Shown: in pieces, positions 7,645-16,352 of the stretch
How positions within the stretch are numbered: the stretch's first letter is position 1
How the letters are laid out: every line of letters starts with the position of its first letter
Source of the DNA: Catenulispora sp. EB89
GTDB taxonomy: Bacteria > Actinomycetota > Actinomycetes > Streptomycetales > Catenulisporaceae
DNA length: 64,000 bases
Direction: 5' to 3'
NCBI RefSeq assembly: GCF_041261445.1
Contig: NZ_JBGCCU010000021.1
Span: 124,001-188,000 of the forward strand
Program-made: the position numbers and the translations under genes
The notes under the pieces: generated by a model
The model's database searches: none
What the model was told of the DNA's origin: nothing
Seen by the model: the letters and a program-made list of their open reading frames with translations, nothing else

Positions 7645-8367
7645 ATGACCACCAACGACTTCCTCACCGACAAGACCGTCCTGGTCACCGGCTCCAACCG
7701 CGGCCTGGGCCGGGCCCTGGTCAACGCCGCCCTGGGGCACGGCGCCAAGCGTGTCTACGCCGGGGCGCGCCGGCCCGTGCCGCACCCGGACAGCCGCGTC
7801 GTCCCGCTGGCGCTGGACATCACCGACGCCGCGCAGATCGAGCTCGCGGCCAAGACGGTCGAGGAGCTGGACATGCTGGTCAACAACGCCGGCGTCGCCT
7901 CCTACGCCGCGCTCGACGACCGGGCCGAGCTGGAGCGGCTGCTCGCGGTCAACCTCTACGGACCGTACGACGTCTCGCACGCCTTCCGGCACCAGCTCGG
8001 CGCCTCCCGCGGCACGCTGGTGAACGTGCTGTCCACCAGCTCGGTCGCGGCGGTCCCGCTGATGCCGGCCTACTCGATCTCGAAGGCGGCGGCGTACTCG
8101 TTCACGCAGGTGCTGCGGGCGATGCTGGCACCGAGGGGGATGCGGGTGCACGCGGTGCTGGCCGGGCCGCTCGACACCGAGATGTCGAAGGACCTGGACA
8201 TCGCCAAGGCCGCGCCCGACGCGGTCGCGGCCGAAATCATGGCCGCGGTGGCCGACGGGGTCGAGGACATCTTCCCGGACCCGTTGGCCGCGTCCCTGGC
8301 CGCGGGGTGGTTCGACGCGCCGGTCACGGCCCTGCAGCGGGAGCTGGCCGGGATGATCGCGGCCTGA
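7645..8367 (+). CDS. SDR-family oxidoreductase
   Basis: A 240-aa classical short-chain dehydrogenase/reductase. The dinucleotide-binding motif TGSNRGLG is at residues ~16-23, NNAG at ~80, and the catalytic Ser/Tyr/Lys lies in NVLSTSS...YSISKAAA. The start is ATG 7645; GGAGTGAGACACC precedes it. It is divergent from the ECF sigma factor and likely under its control. The substrate is not predictable. Confidence 0.88.
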   Translation: MTTNDFLTDKTVLVTGSNRGLGRALVNAALGHGAKRVYAGARRPVPHPDSRVVPLALDITDAAQIELAAKTVEELDMLVNNAGVASYAALDDRAELERLLAVNLYGPYDVSHAFRHQLGASRGTLVNVLSTSSVAAVPLMPAYSISKAAAYSFTQVLRAMLAPRGMRVHAVLAGPLDTEMSKDLDIAKAAPDAVAAEIMAAVADGVEDIFPDPLAASLAAGWFDAPVTALQRELAGMIAA

Positions 8368-8402
8368 ACCTGAGCCGAAGTACCCGCTGGAAACAGCCGC
8401 GC

Positions 8403-8436
8403 CGCCGCCCTCGGACCTTCACGCCGAGGGCGGCGG
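8403..8436. terminator. Hairpin terminator between convergent genes
   Basis: CGCCGCCCTCGG (8403-8414) pairs with CCGAGGGCGGCG ~9 nt later. The stem lies between the SDR stop (+) and the LLM gene end (-). There is no long T-run. Confidence 0.6.
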
Positions 8437-8466
8437 TGCGGCACACATGGCTCAAGCCGTAAGCCG

Positions 8467-9351
8467 CTAAGCGCCGGACGCCGCAGAGAAGTCATCCCAA
8501 GCCGCAGCCACGACGGCCAAGTCCCGCCAAGCCTGCTCCGGCCGCTCCAACTCCGCCGGATCCCCGTGGTACGGATCCAGCACCACGACCTCCGACCCCA
8601 GCGCACGCAGCCGGTCCAGGTCGTCGAGCACCTGCTCCAGGCTGCCGATCCCGGCCTGCCGCTCCGGGTCCGCGACCGCCTCGGCCGTCACCCGCAGCTT
8701 GATCCGCGGCGCCAGCGTCGGCACCGCGCGCCCGGCCTCGTCGGCGAACGCCTTCAGCCGCCCGACCGCGTCCGTGATCCAGTCCATCGTGAAGCCCAGC
8801 GGGTGCCAGCCGTTGCCGGACACCACCGCGCGCCGGATGCCCGCGTCGCTGTTGCCGCCGATCCACACCGGCGGTCCGGGCAGTTCCTCCGGCAGCAGGG
8901 CCGGAGCCACGCCTTCGATGCCGCCGCCCCAGATCTGGTGTATCTCGTCCAGGTATTCGTCGGTCAGCCGGCCGCGGCGCTCATGCGGCACGCCGAGCGC
9001 TGCGAACTCCTGCCGGGACCAGCCGACGCCCACGCCGAGCACGAAGCGCCCGCGCGACAGGCGGTGCAGGCTCGCCGCCATCTGCGCGGTCAGGGCCGGC
9101 TGCCGGTACGGCATGATCAGCACGGTGGTGCCCAGCCGGATCCGTGAGGTGCGGCCGGCCAGCCAGGCCAGCGTGGTGAGCGGGTCCTGGAACGGCGCCG
9201 GATAGCGGTCGGCGAAGTCCGGAGTGACCAGCACGTGATCCGACACCATCAGCAGGTCGAAGCCGAGACCCTCGGCGACGTGCGCCCAGCGCTCCAACAC
9301 GTCCACCGATGTGGCCGGTCCGAAATTCGGGACGTTGACCCCCAGCCGCAC
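8467..9351 (-). CDS. LLM-class F420-dependent oxidoreductase
   Basis: A 294-aa luciferase-like TIM-barrel protein of the F420-dependent TIGR03619-type group. It begins LGVNVPNFGP, with DLLMVSDHVLVTPDF at ~35-50, LGTTVLIMPYRQPALTAQMAASL, and GVGVGWSRQEFAALG at ~118-132. The start is GTG 9351. It neighbours the MBL-Rieske gene on the same strand, separated by 87 bp. Its substrate is unknown. Confidence 0.85.
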   Translation of the reverse strand: MRLGVNVPNFGPATSVDVLERWAHVAEGLGFDLLMVSDHVLVTPDFADRYPAPFQDPLTTLAWLAGRTSRIRLGTTVLIMPYRQPALTAQMAASLHRLSRGRFVLGVGVGWSRQEFAALGVPHERRGRLTDEYLDEIHQIWGGGIEGVAPALLPEELPGPPVWIGGNSDAGIRRAVVSGNGWHPLGFTMDWITDAVGRLKAFADEAGRAVPTLAPRIKLRVTAEAVADPERQAGIGSLEQVLDDLDRLRALGSEVVVLDPYHGDPAELERPEQAWRDLAVVAAAWDDFSAASGA

Positions 9352-9438
9352 GGGCCTGTTCCTTCCGTTCGCCTACGGTCCGTTCGCCGGACCAGTCATG
9401 CAAACTACCGCGCCGGGGGCCACTGTTCCCGTGCGAGC

Positions 9439-11067
9439 TCAGACTTCGGCGGGAATCTGTGTCTGTTTCGGAATCTCCGGAAGCTCCCCGTCCTCGGCGG
9501 TCAGCGGCCGCGCCACCAGCTTGCGGTCGTCGCTGGTCAGGCAGCGCCCGGACGTCAGGTCGAACTGCCAGCCGTGCATCGAGCAGGTCAGCACCCCGTC
9601 CGCGACCGTCCCGAAGCGGGTCAGGTCCGCCTTCAGGTGCGGGCAGTGCCGCTGCACCGCGTAGCCCTCGGCCTGGGCCAGGTCGGTGACGTCGCTGGAC
9701 TCGGCGTAGTACCCCTCGACGTACGTCATGTGCTCTTCGGAGAGCGACTTGAAGAACGTGTAGATGTACTCGTTGTAAGGGCCCTTGCGAGAGGCCTGGA
9801 ACCGGCAGGACAGGAACAGCTCGTTCACCCAGTCCGGGGTCCGGGTCCGCACCAGGTGCTCGATCAGCGGACGCTCGGTGCGGAACTTGTAGCGGCACTC
9901 CGCCTCGCCGTCCCACGTCCCGATCGTGCGGGTGAGGAAGTCGAAGACGATGTGGTCGTCGACTTCGCCGCTCGCCGGGTCCGCGGTCTCCAGCAGGATC
10001 CGGCCGTTCAGCCCGGCGCAGGTGTGGTCGGCCCACTCCAGCAGCGGCTCGATCCACTCCTTGAGCTGGGCGACCAGGTCGGACTTGTCCTGCGGCAGAC
10101 CCGCGTGCATCGCGTCGATCTGCGGCTGCGCGCGCTTCTGGTAGTTCGTCAGGTAGGTGCGGCGGTCGCCGTAGATCTCGTCGATCTGCGCCTGCGGGAC
10201 CTGCTCGATCTCGCACTTGCCGTCGGCGCCGAGGACCACGGTGGTGCCGGGGACGAACAGGTGGCCGTTGTCGTGGCCCTGCTCGCGCATGAACTCCAGG
10301 AACGCCAGCTGGCTGGGGAAGACGTTCGTCGGGTCGTCGTCGAAGTCGTTGATGGCGAACAGGCCGTCGCGCTCGTCCAGGAAGCAGGGCGGGCCGGCGA
10401 AGGGGAAGACCTGCCCGGCGCCGTACTGCTCGACGTAGCGCAGCGCGCGCGCCATGCCGTTCTCGCGCTTGCGGCGGCCGACCGTGGCCTTCATCCGGTC
10501 CGGGAAGTCGTAGACCATCGGGTACCAGATGGCGCCGGAGTACTGCAGGAAGTGCGCGTCGTACGGACCGAACGCCGCCACCGGGCCGTCCTCGACCGGC
10601 CGGGCGTCGTTCTGGTTGAAGATGCGGACCTCGCCGTCGTCGATGGCGATGCCGCTGTCGCCGAGCGGGCCGTCGGTCGGGGTGATCAGCGCGTCGATGA
10701 GGATCTTCAGGCCGCCGGGGAGCTCGGTGACCTCGCGGTTGCGGGTCTGCACGAAGTTCCGGAAGCCCAGCTTCTCCAACTCGTCGCGCAGGTCCGGGAC
10801 CTGGTAGTCGGGCAGCAGGACCGTGGTGTCCTTCGACATGTTGGCGGACAGCCAGTGCGGGTCGAAGTGGTCGTGGTGCAGGTGCGAGACGAACAGGTAC
10901 TCGGCGTCCCGGATCCCGGCCGGGTCGGCCTGGGAGCCGAAGGCGGAGTTGTCCGGGAAGGGGAACCAGGAAGCGAAGTACGCCGGGGTGAACCACGGGT
11001 CGCAGACGATCCGGCCGGCGGCGGTCTCCACCAGCATTCCGGCGTGACCAATCGACGTGATGCGCAT
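9439..11067 (-). CDS. MBL-fold hydrolase fused to a Rieske [2Fe-2S] domain
   Basis: A 542-aa protein from ATG 11067 (MRITSIGHAG). The N-terminal metallo-beta-lactamase domain has the metal motif SHLHHDHFD (H62, H64, D66, H67). The C-terminus is a Rieske domain with C475-P-H477 and C495-S-M-H498 ligands. The middle ~200 residues contain a region (PFAGPPCFLDERDGLFAIND) like UlaG/CMAH-type MBL proteins. CMP-Neu5Ac hydroxylase also joins MBL and Rieske domains, though with the Rieske domain at the other end. An oxygenase or redox-gated hydrolase is plausible, but no substrate can be named. It is divergent from an LLM oxidoreductase and co-directional with another. Confidence 0.85.
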   Translation of the reverse strand: MRITSIGHAGMLVETAAGRIVCDPWFTPAYFASWFPFPDNSAFGSQADPAGIRDAEYLFVSHLHHDHFDPHWLSANMSKDTTVLLPDYQVPDLRDELEKLGFRNFVQTRNREVTELPGGLKILIDALITPTDGPLGDSGIAIDDGEVRIFNQNDARPVEDGPVAAFGPYDAHFLQYSGAIWYPMVYDFPDRMKATVGRRKRENGMARALRYVEQYGAGQVFPFAGPPCFLDERDGLFAINDFDDDPTNVFPSQLAFLEFMREQGHDNGHLFVPGTTVVLGADGKCEIEQVPQAQIDEIYGDRRTYLTNYQKRAQPQIDAMHAGLPQDKSDLVAQLKEWIEPLLEWADHTCAGLNGRILLETADPASGEVDDHIVFDFLTRTIGTWDGEAECRYKFRTERPLIEHLVRTRTPDWVNELFLSCRFQASRKGPYNEYIYTFFKSLSEEHMTYVEGYYAESSDVTDLAQAEGYAVQRHCPHLKADLTRFGTVADGVLTCSMHGWQFDLTSGRCLTSDDRKLVARPLTAEDGELPEIPKQTQIPAEV

Positions 11068-11172
11068 CGATCCAACGTATCGCACCGCGAGACCCCCGAA
11101 CGGTACTCTGCCACCGGGGCGGATCATAGGCGGTCGGCTCGAGCGGGCTATAGCGGGCTACACCAGGGGGCA

Positions 11173-12246
11173 GTGAGTCAAGTGATCGTGGACGGGGTTC
11201 TTCTCGGCAACCGCACGGACAGCGACCCGGCGCTGACCGTACGGCTGGCCGGCCTCGCCGACGAGCTCGGCTACCAGGAGATCTGGCTGGGGGAGTCGAC
11301 CGGGCACGACGCCTTCGCGCTGGCCGTGGCGGTCGCCGCGGCCGCCGGGGAGCTGCCGTCGGCCGATCCGGACGCCGGCTCCAGGGCCCGGCCGCCCGGC
11401 GCGAGCCCGGCCACGGCCGGCGAGTTCCACCGCGCGAATCCGGTCCGGCCGCGCGCCTCGCTCACGCTCGGGCCGCTGCCCGCGGCCGTCCGCGACCCGG
11501 TCACCGCGGCCCGGGGCGCCGCCAGCGTGGCCGCGCTCACCGGCCGGGACATCGGCCTGGCGCTGACCGCCTCCACCGGCCTGGTGGTCGTGGACTGGCA
11601 CGGCCGGCCGCGCACCGATCCGGCGACCGCGCTGGCCGAGAGCCTGTCGGTGCTGGGCCCGCTGACCCGGGGCGAGCCGGTCAGTTTCCAGGGTGTGTCG
11701 GTCCGCTCCCGGGGCTTCCGCTCCCGGCTGGAGCCCTCGCACGCCTCGCTGACCGTGCTGGCCTTCGGGCTGGAGGCCTGCGAGGTCGCCGTCGGCCGCG
11801 CCGACCGGGTGGCCGTCCCGCTGGCCACGGTCGAGCACGCCGCGCGGATCAAGGCGCGCCTGGCGCTGACCTCGGACCGGATGAACCGGGCGGTGCCCCG
11901 TTTGGCCGTCTTCCTGCCGACCGTCGTCGACCCCGACGCCGAGTCGCTGGACTGGATCCGGCGCTCGCTGCTGCCCTACCTGGACGCGGACGGCTTCGGC
12001 CGGATGTTCGCCGAGGCCGGGCACGGCGAGCTGATCGACCTGGCGCGCGGCGGGGCCCACGAGCGGTCGCTGCTCGCGGCCATGCCGCTTGACGTGCTGC
12101 GTTCCATCGCTGCGATCGGCGACCTGAACCAGGTGTGCTCGGCGTTCGAGGACTACCGGCAGGCCGGGGTCGACGAGATCGTGATGCTTCCGGAGTCATA
12201 TGACGCAGGTGTGATCGAGCACACCATCCGGGCACTAGCGAAGTAG
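11173..12246 (+). CDS. LLM-class flavin/F420 oxidoreductase
   Basis: A 357-aa luciferase-like protein. Starts are GTG 11173 (after CAGGGGGCA) or GTG 11182. The barrel begins VIVDGVLLGNRTDSDPALTV and IWLGESTGHDAFALA, and ends IAAIGDLNQVCSAFEDYRQAGVDEIVMLP. Residues ~65-95 contain a Pro/Ala/Arg-rich insertion (SADPDAGSRARPPGASPATA) that interrupts the usual beta-strand order. It is followed 78 bp downstream by the carboxylase gene. Confidence 0.75.
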   Translation: MSQVIVDGVLLGNRTDSDPALTVRLAGLADELGYQEIWLGESTGHDAFALAVAVAAAAGELPSADPDAGSRARPPGASPATAGEFHRANPVRPRASLTLGPLPAAVRDPVTAARGAASVAALTGRDIGLALTASTGLVVVDWHGRPRTDPATALAESLSVLGPLTRGEPVSFQGVSVRSRGFRSRLEPSHASLTVLAFGLEACEVAVGRADRVAVPLATVEHAARIKARLALTSDRMNRAVPRLAVFLPTVVDPDAESLDWIRRSLLPYLDADGFGRMFAEAGHGELIDLARGGAHERSLLAAMPLDVLRSIAAIGDLNQVCSAFEDYRQAGVDEIVMLPESYDAGVIEHTIRALAK

Positions 12247-12324
12247 AGACTCGCTGGCAGAATCTTTGATGCGAGCGTGTCCTTGCGCACACGTGCACAA
12301 ATAGCAACAAAGGAGTTGCCACAT

Positions 12325-13881
12325 ATGACGGAACCAGGCGTGCCACCGCACACCCTTCCGCACCATGACCTGCCCGAGCTGACCGCGGAGATCCTGCGCG
12401 GCGGGGCGGAGAAGTACCACGCGGCGAACGAGAAAAAGGGCAAGCTGTTCGCCCGCGAGCGGGTCGCGCTGCTGGTCGACGAGGGGTCGTTCGTCGAGGA
12501 CGGCCGGTTCGCCAACGCCATGGCCGGCGACCTGCCCGCCGACGGCGTGGTCACCGGGACCGCCCGGATCGCCGGCCGGCCGGTGTGCCTGATGGCCAAC
12601 GACTCGACCGTGAAGGCCGGGTCCTGGGGCGCGCGCACCGTCGAGAAGATCATCCGGATCATCGAGACCGCGTACCGCACCGGCGTGCCGATGGTCTATC
12701 TGGTGGACTCCGCCGGCGCGCGCATCACCGACCAGGTGGACCTGTTCCCGGGCCGGCGCGGCGCGGGCAAGATCTTCCACACCCAGGTCCGGGCCTCCGG
12801 CTCGATCCCGCAGGTGTGCGCGCTGTTCGGGCCCTCGGCGGCCGGCGGGGCGTACATCCCGGCGTTCTGCGACGTGGTGGTCATGGTCGAGGGCAACGCC
12901 TCGATGTACCTGGGCAGCGACCGGATGGTCGAGATGGTGACCGGGGAGAAGACCACGCTGGAGGAGATGGGCGGCGCGCGGGTGCACTGCGCCGAGTCCG
13001 GCGTCGGGCACTTCCTGGTCAAGACCGAGCAGGACGCGCTGGACACCGTCAAGCGGTACCTGTCCTACCTGCCTTCGAACTGGCAGCAGGACGCGCCCTC
13101 GGCCGAGGCCGCCGACTCGCCGGCGAACATCGACCTCGCGGCGCTGGTGCCGGTCAGCGAGCGCCAGGCGTTCGACATGCGGCGCTTCATCAAGGGCCTG
13201 GTCGACGCCGACTCGTTCTTCGAGATCCACGCGCTGTGGGCCCGGGAGCTCACCGTCGGCTTCGCGCGGCTGGACGGCAAGCCGGTCGGCATCGTGGCGA
13301 ACAACCCGATGTTCAAGGGCGGCGTGCTCTTCGTCGACTCCGCCGACAAGGCCACGCGGTTCATCCAGCTCTGCGACGCGTTCAACGTGCCGCTGCTGTT
13401 CCTGTCCGACGTGCCGGGCTTCATGGTCGGCACGGCCGTGGAGAAGCAGGGCATCATCCGGCACGGCGCGAAGATGATCACCGCCGTCTCCGAGGCCACC
13501 GTGCCGAAGATCTGCGTCGTGGTCCGCAAGGCCTACGGCGCCGGCCTGTACGCGATGGCCGGCCCCGGCTTCGAACCGGACGCCACGATCGCGCTGCCCA
13601 CCGCGAAGATCGCGGTGATGGGCGCCGAGGCCGCGGTGAACGCCGTCTACGCGAACAAGATCGCGGCCATCGAGGACCCCGCCGAGCGCGAGGCCTTCGT
13701 CGCCGACAAGCGGGCCGAGTACGAGACCGACATCGACTTCGTGCGCCTGGCCAGCGAGCTGGTGATCGACGACATCGTCGAGCCGGCCGCCCTGCGGTCC
13801 TCGCTCGTGGCGCGCTACCGCGCGGCCGAGGGCAAGGACCGTTTCTTCTCCCGCCGCCGTCACGGCGTCACCCCCGTCTGA
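12325..13881 (+). CDS. Acyl-CoA carboxylase beta (carboxyltransferase) subunit
   Basis: A 518-aa biotin-dependent carboxyltransferase. The N-domain has GTARIAGRPVCLMANDSTVKAG and GPSAAGGAYIPAFCDVVVMV; the C-domain has FLSDVPGFMVGTAVEKQGII and VVVRKAYGAGLYAMAGPGF. AAAGGAGTTGCC precedes ATG 12325. Together with the acyl-CoA dehydrogenase 14 bp downstream it resembles the methylcrotonyl-CoA carboxylase beta / isovaleryl-CoA dehydrogenase pairing of leucine breakdown. The biotin-carrying alpha subunit is not in the window, so the substrate remains open. Confidence 0.88.
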   Translation: MTEPGVPPHTLPHHDLPELTAEILRGGAEKYHAANEKKGKLFARERVALLVDEGSFVEDGRFANAMAGDLPADGVVTGTARIAGRPVCLMANDSTVKAGSWGARTVEKIIRIIETAYRTGVPMVYLVDSAGARITDQVDLFPGRRGAGKIFHTQVRASGSIPQVCALFGPSAAGGAYIPAFCDVVVMVEGNASMYLGSDRMVEMVTGEKTTLEEMGGARVHCAESGVGHFLVKTEQDALDTVKRYLSYLPSNWQQDAPSAEAADSPANIDLAALVPVSERQAFDMRRFIKGLVDADSFFEIHALWARELTVGFARLDGKPVGIVANNPMFKGGVLFVDSADKATRFIQLCDAFNVPLLFLSDVPGFMVGTAVEKQGIIRHGAKMITAVSEATVPKICVVVRKAYGAGLYAMAGPGFEPDATIALPTAKIAVMGAEAAVNAVYANKIAAIEDPAEREAFVADKRAEYETDIDFVRLASELVIDDIVEPAALRSSLVARYRAAEGKDRFFSRRRHGVTPV

Positions 13882-13895
13882 GCGGAGGAACTCCC

Positions 13896-15053
13896 ATGGA
13901 TCACCGTCTGAGCGAAGAGTACGAAGCACTGCGCGCCACCGTCGAGGAGTTCGCCCACGACGTCGTCGCGCCCAAGATCGGCGCGTTCTACGAGCGCGAG
14001 GAGTTCCCCTACGAGATCGTGGCCCAGATGGGCCGCATGGGCCTGTTCGGCCTGCCGTTCCCCGAGGAGTACGGCGGCATGGGCGGCGACTATTTCGCCC
14101 TGTGCCTGGCCCTGGAGGAGTTGGCGCGCGTCGACTCCTCGGTGGCCATCACGCTGGAGGCGGGCGTCTCGCTCGGCGCGATGCCGATCCACCGCTTCGG
14201 AACCGAGGAGCAGAAGCAGGAGTGGCTGCCCCGCCTCTGCTCCGGCGAGATGCTCGGCGCCTTCGGCCTCACCGAACCCGGCGGCGGCTCCGACGCCGGC
14301 GCCACCCGCACCACCGCGGTGCTGGAGGGCGACGAGTGGGTGATCAACGGCACGAAGTGCTTCATCACCAACTCCGGCACCGACATCACGGGCCTGATCA
14401 CCGTCACGGCGGTCACCGGCACGAAATCCAATGGCGGCAAGGAGATCAGCACGATCATCGTCCCCTCCGGCACCCCCGGCCTGACGGTGGCCCCGAAGTA
14501 CAGCAAGGTCGGCTGGAACGCCTCGGACACCCGCGAACTGTCGTTCGCGAACGTCCGCGTCCCGGCGGCGAACCTCCTCGGCGAACGAGGCCGCGGCTAC
14601 GCGAACTTCCTCCGCACCCTGGACGAAGGCCGCATCGCCATCGCAGCCCTGTCCACCGGCCTGTCCCAAGGCTGCGTCGACGAATCGGTGAAGTACGCCC
14701 AAGAACGCGAAGCCTTCGGCCGCCCGATCGGCGCCAACCAGGCGATCCAGTTCAAGCTCGCGGACATGCGCCTGCGCGCCCACACCTCGCGCCTGTCGTA
14801 CTACGACGCCGCCAGCCGCATGCTGGTCGGAGAGCCGTTCAAGGCCGAAGCGGCCATGGCGAAGCTGTACTGCTCCGAGGCGGCGGTCACGAACGCGCGC
14901 GAGGCGACGCAGATCCACGGCGGGTACGGGTTCATGAACGAGTTCCCGGTCGCGCGGATGTGGCGGGACTCGAAGATCCTGGAGATCGGGGAGGGGACCT
15001 CGGAAGTCCAGCGCATGCTGATCGCGCGGGACATGGGGCTGCCCAACGCCTGA
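13896..15053 (+). CDS. Acyl-CoA dehydrogenase (isovaleryl-CoA type)
   Basis: A 385-aa canonical ACAD: GAFGLTEPGGGSDAGATRTTA (FAD and substrate contacts), INGTKCFITNSG, QIHGGYGFMNEFPVARMWRD and the C-terminal EGTSEVQRMLIARDMGL. GGAGGAACTCCC precedes ATG 13896, 14 bp after the carboxylase stop, so the two are co-transcribed. A strong hairpin at 15090-15118 ends the operon. An isovaleryl-CoA role is inferred from the neighbour. Confidence 0.88.
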   Translation: MDHRLSEEYEALRATVEEFAHDVVAPKIGAFYEREEFPYEIVAQMGRMGLFGLPFPEEYGGMGGDYFALCLALEELARVDSSVAITLEAGVSLGAMPIHRFGTEEQKQEWLPRLCSGEMLGAFGLTEPGGGSDAGATRTTAVLEGDEWVINGTKCFITNSGTDITGLITVTAVTGTKSNGGKEISTIIVPSGTPGLTVAPKYSKVGWNASDTRELSFANVRVPAANLLGERGRGYANFLRTLDEGRIAIAALSTGLSQGCVDESVKYAQEREAFGRPIGANQAIQFKLADMRLRAHTSRLSYYDAASRMLVGEPFKAEAAMAKLYCSEAAVTNAREATQIHGGYGFMNEFPVARMWRDSKILEIGEGTSEVQRMLIARDMGLPNA

Positions 15054-15089
15054 GGCTTCACGTCGAGCGCGATTACTAAGGCGGTCCTC

Positions 15090-15118
15090 AGCCGCCGCCG
15101 AGTCGATCGGCGGCGGCT
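15090..15118 (+). terminator. Rho-independent-like terminator
   Basis: AGCCGCCGCCGA and TCGGCGGCGGCT form a perfect 12-bp stem with a 5-nt loop, followed by GGGGGGCGCCTTTTGTG. It lies 36 bp after the acyl-CoA dehydrogenase stop. Confidence 0.8.
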
Positions 15119-15140
15119 GGGGGGCGCCTTTTGTGCGCTT

Positions 15141-15410
15141 CTGCTTGATGTGTGGGTGTGGGTGTGGGTGGGCTGGGGTGTGGTGGTGCGGTTTTTTGGT
15201 GGGTTTTTAAGAGCTTTTTACGGCTTCGCCTAAGGTTTGGTGACCTCGCTGGGTGGCGCAGTTCGGTGGTGTGCTGCGGGCGGCGCTGGCGGCCGGCGGT
15301 GTCCGTGTCCACGACCGCGCACCGGTCCGAGTCACTGCGCACACGTCAGGTGGGCGGGTGGCGGCCGCGTTTGGTGGGTGCCTGAAAGTCAAAGACAGGG
15401 CCTCCGGCGG
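15141..15410 (+). repeat. Left outer arm of the inverted-repeat island
   Basis: The arm begins CTGCTTGATGTGTGGG with three TGTGGG-type units, continues through CGGCTTCGCCTAAGGTTTGG, and ends near GTGCCTGAAAGTCAA and GCCTCCGGCGG. It matches the reverse complement of ~16353-16650 with a few small indels. Its G-runs (GGG-N3-GGG-N3-GGG-N-GGG, from ~15154) fit a G-quadruplex on the + strand. Confidence 0.8.
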
Positions 15411-15539
15411 CGCCTGCGCGGCGAGCGGCACTCGCTCCGGGGAGGGGGGGTCGCGCTGTCTGCTGCCGGATGCTGCTTGTGGTCGCCTGTGTCCCGGGTT
15501 CCCCGTCGCATCGTCGCCTCACGGAAGCAGGCCGGTCCG

Positions 15540-15718
15540 CAATGCCGCGTAGTTAAGAGTTCTGGCCCGTTGTCAACTGCGCTGAATTTGACCAGGTGGG
15601 CTTCGGATACGGTGCCCTCGCCGCCGCCAGGCTGTGACAAGTCGAGCGTATTGAACGAGCGTTGAGGTCAAATTGTCCTAGTTGACAGGGCCGCAGATTC
15701 CTTAACTACGCGGCATTG
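15540..15718. mobile_element. 179-bp MITE-like element, copy 1
   Basis: A 179-bp element with perfect 18-bp terminal inverted repeats (CAATGCCGCGTAGTTAAG / CTTAACTACGCGGCATTG). The subterminal regions are also partly inverted (GTCAACT...AATTTGACC on both ends). It has no coding capacity. It is flanked on both sides by the 10-bp direct repeat GGCCGGTCCG (15530-15539 and 15719-15728), a clear target-site duplication. A 10-bp duplication is within the range of IS4/IS231-type transposases, which could act in trans (inference). Confidence 0.88.
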
Positions 15719-15988
15719 GGCCGGTCCGGTGGTATCAAGTCGGATCACACGCTGCTTGGGTCGGGTTCCGTGCGACTTGACACCACCGGCCCGGTCAGCT
15801 TGGCTACGCCCGCCGACGCGACGGGGAACCCGGGACAACCCCGCCTGTGGGAAGGATTCCCTCGTCTTGGGCACGCCACGTCACCACCCGCACGTGCACG
15901 CACCCGAGTGGACCCCGTCCACACCACAGTGGGGTTGTCCCGGATCCCTCGTCGCTGTCGGCGGTGCTTGCACAACCAGCCCGGACTG

Positions 15989-16167
15989 CAATGCCGCGTA
16001 GTTAAGAGTTCTGGCCCGTTGTCAACTGCGCTGAATTTGACCAGGTGGGCTTCGGATACGGTGCCCTCGCCGCCGCCAGGCTGTGACAAGTCGAGCGTAT
16101 TGAACGAGCGTTGAGGTCAAATTGTCCTAGTTGACAGGGCCGCAGATTCCTTAACTACGCGGCATTG
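15989..16167. mobile_element. 179-bp MITE-like element, copy 2
   Basis: Identical base for base to the copy at 15540-15718 and in the same orientation. It is flanked by a different 10-bp direct repeat, GCCCGGACTG (15979-15988 and 16168-16177), so it arose by an independent insertion and not by local duplication. The target resembles that of copy 1 (GGCCGGTCCG), and both lie at the foot of homologous hairpin units, indicating target preference. Confidence 0.88.
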
Positions 16168-16352
16168 GCCCGGACTGGCGGGGTCAAGCCGAACGAAACC
16201 CGACCACAGCAGCGTGCGATCCGGCTTTACCCCGCCAGGCCGGGATGGTTCCCTTTAGGGCGACGACAGCGACGAGGGATCCGGGACGAGGCGACCAACA
16301 TTCGGACCGCCGCCGAGGCGGGGGGTTGGGGATCCCTCAGAGTCTCGAGTGC

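Noticed and set aside
15389-16089. Two minus-strand frames sharing the same first 34 residues (starting MSQPGGGEGTVSEAHL) at 15640 and 16089
   Set aside because: They are identical only because they lie inside the duplicated 179-bp element and diverge at its border. They start with TTG without a ribosome-binding site.
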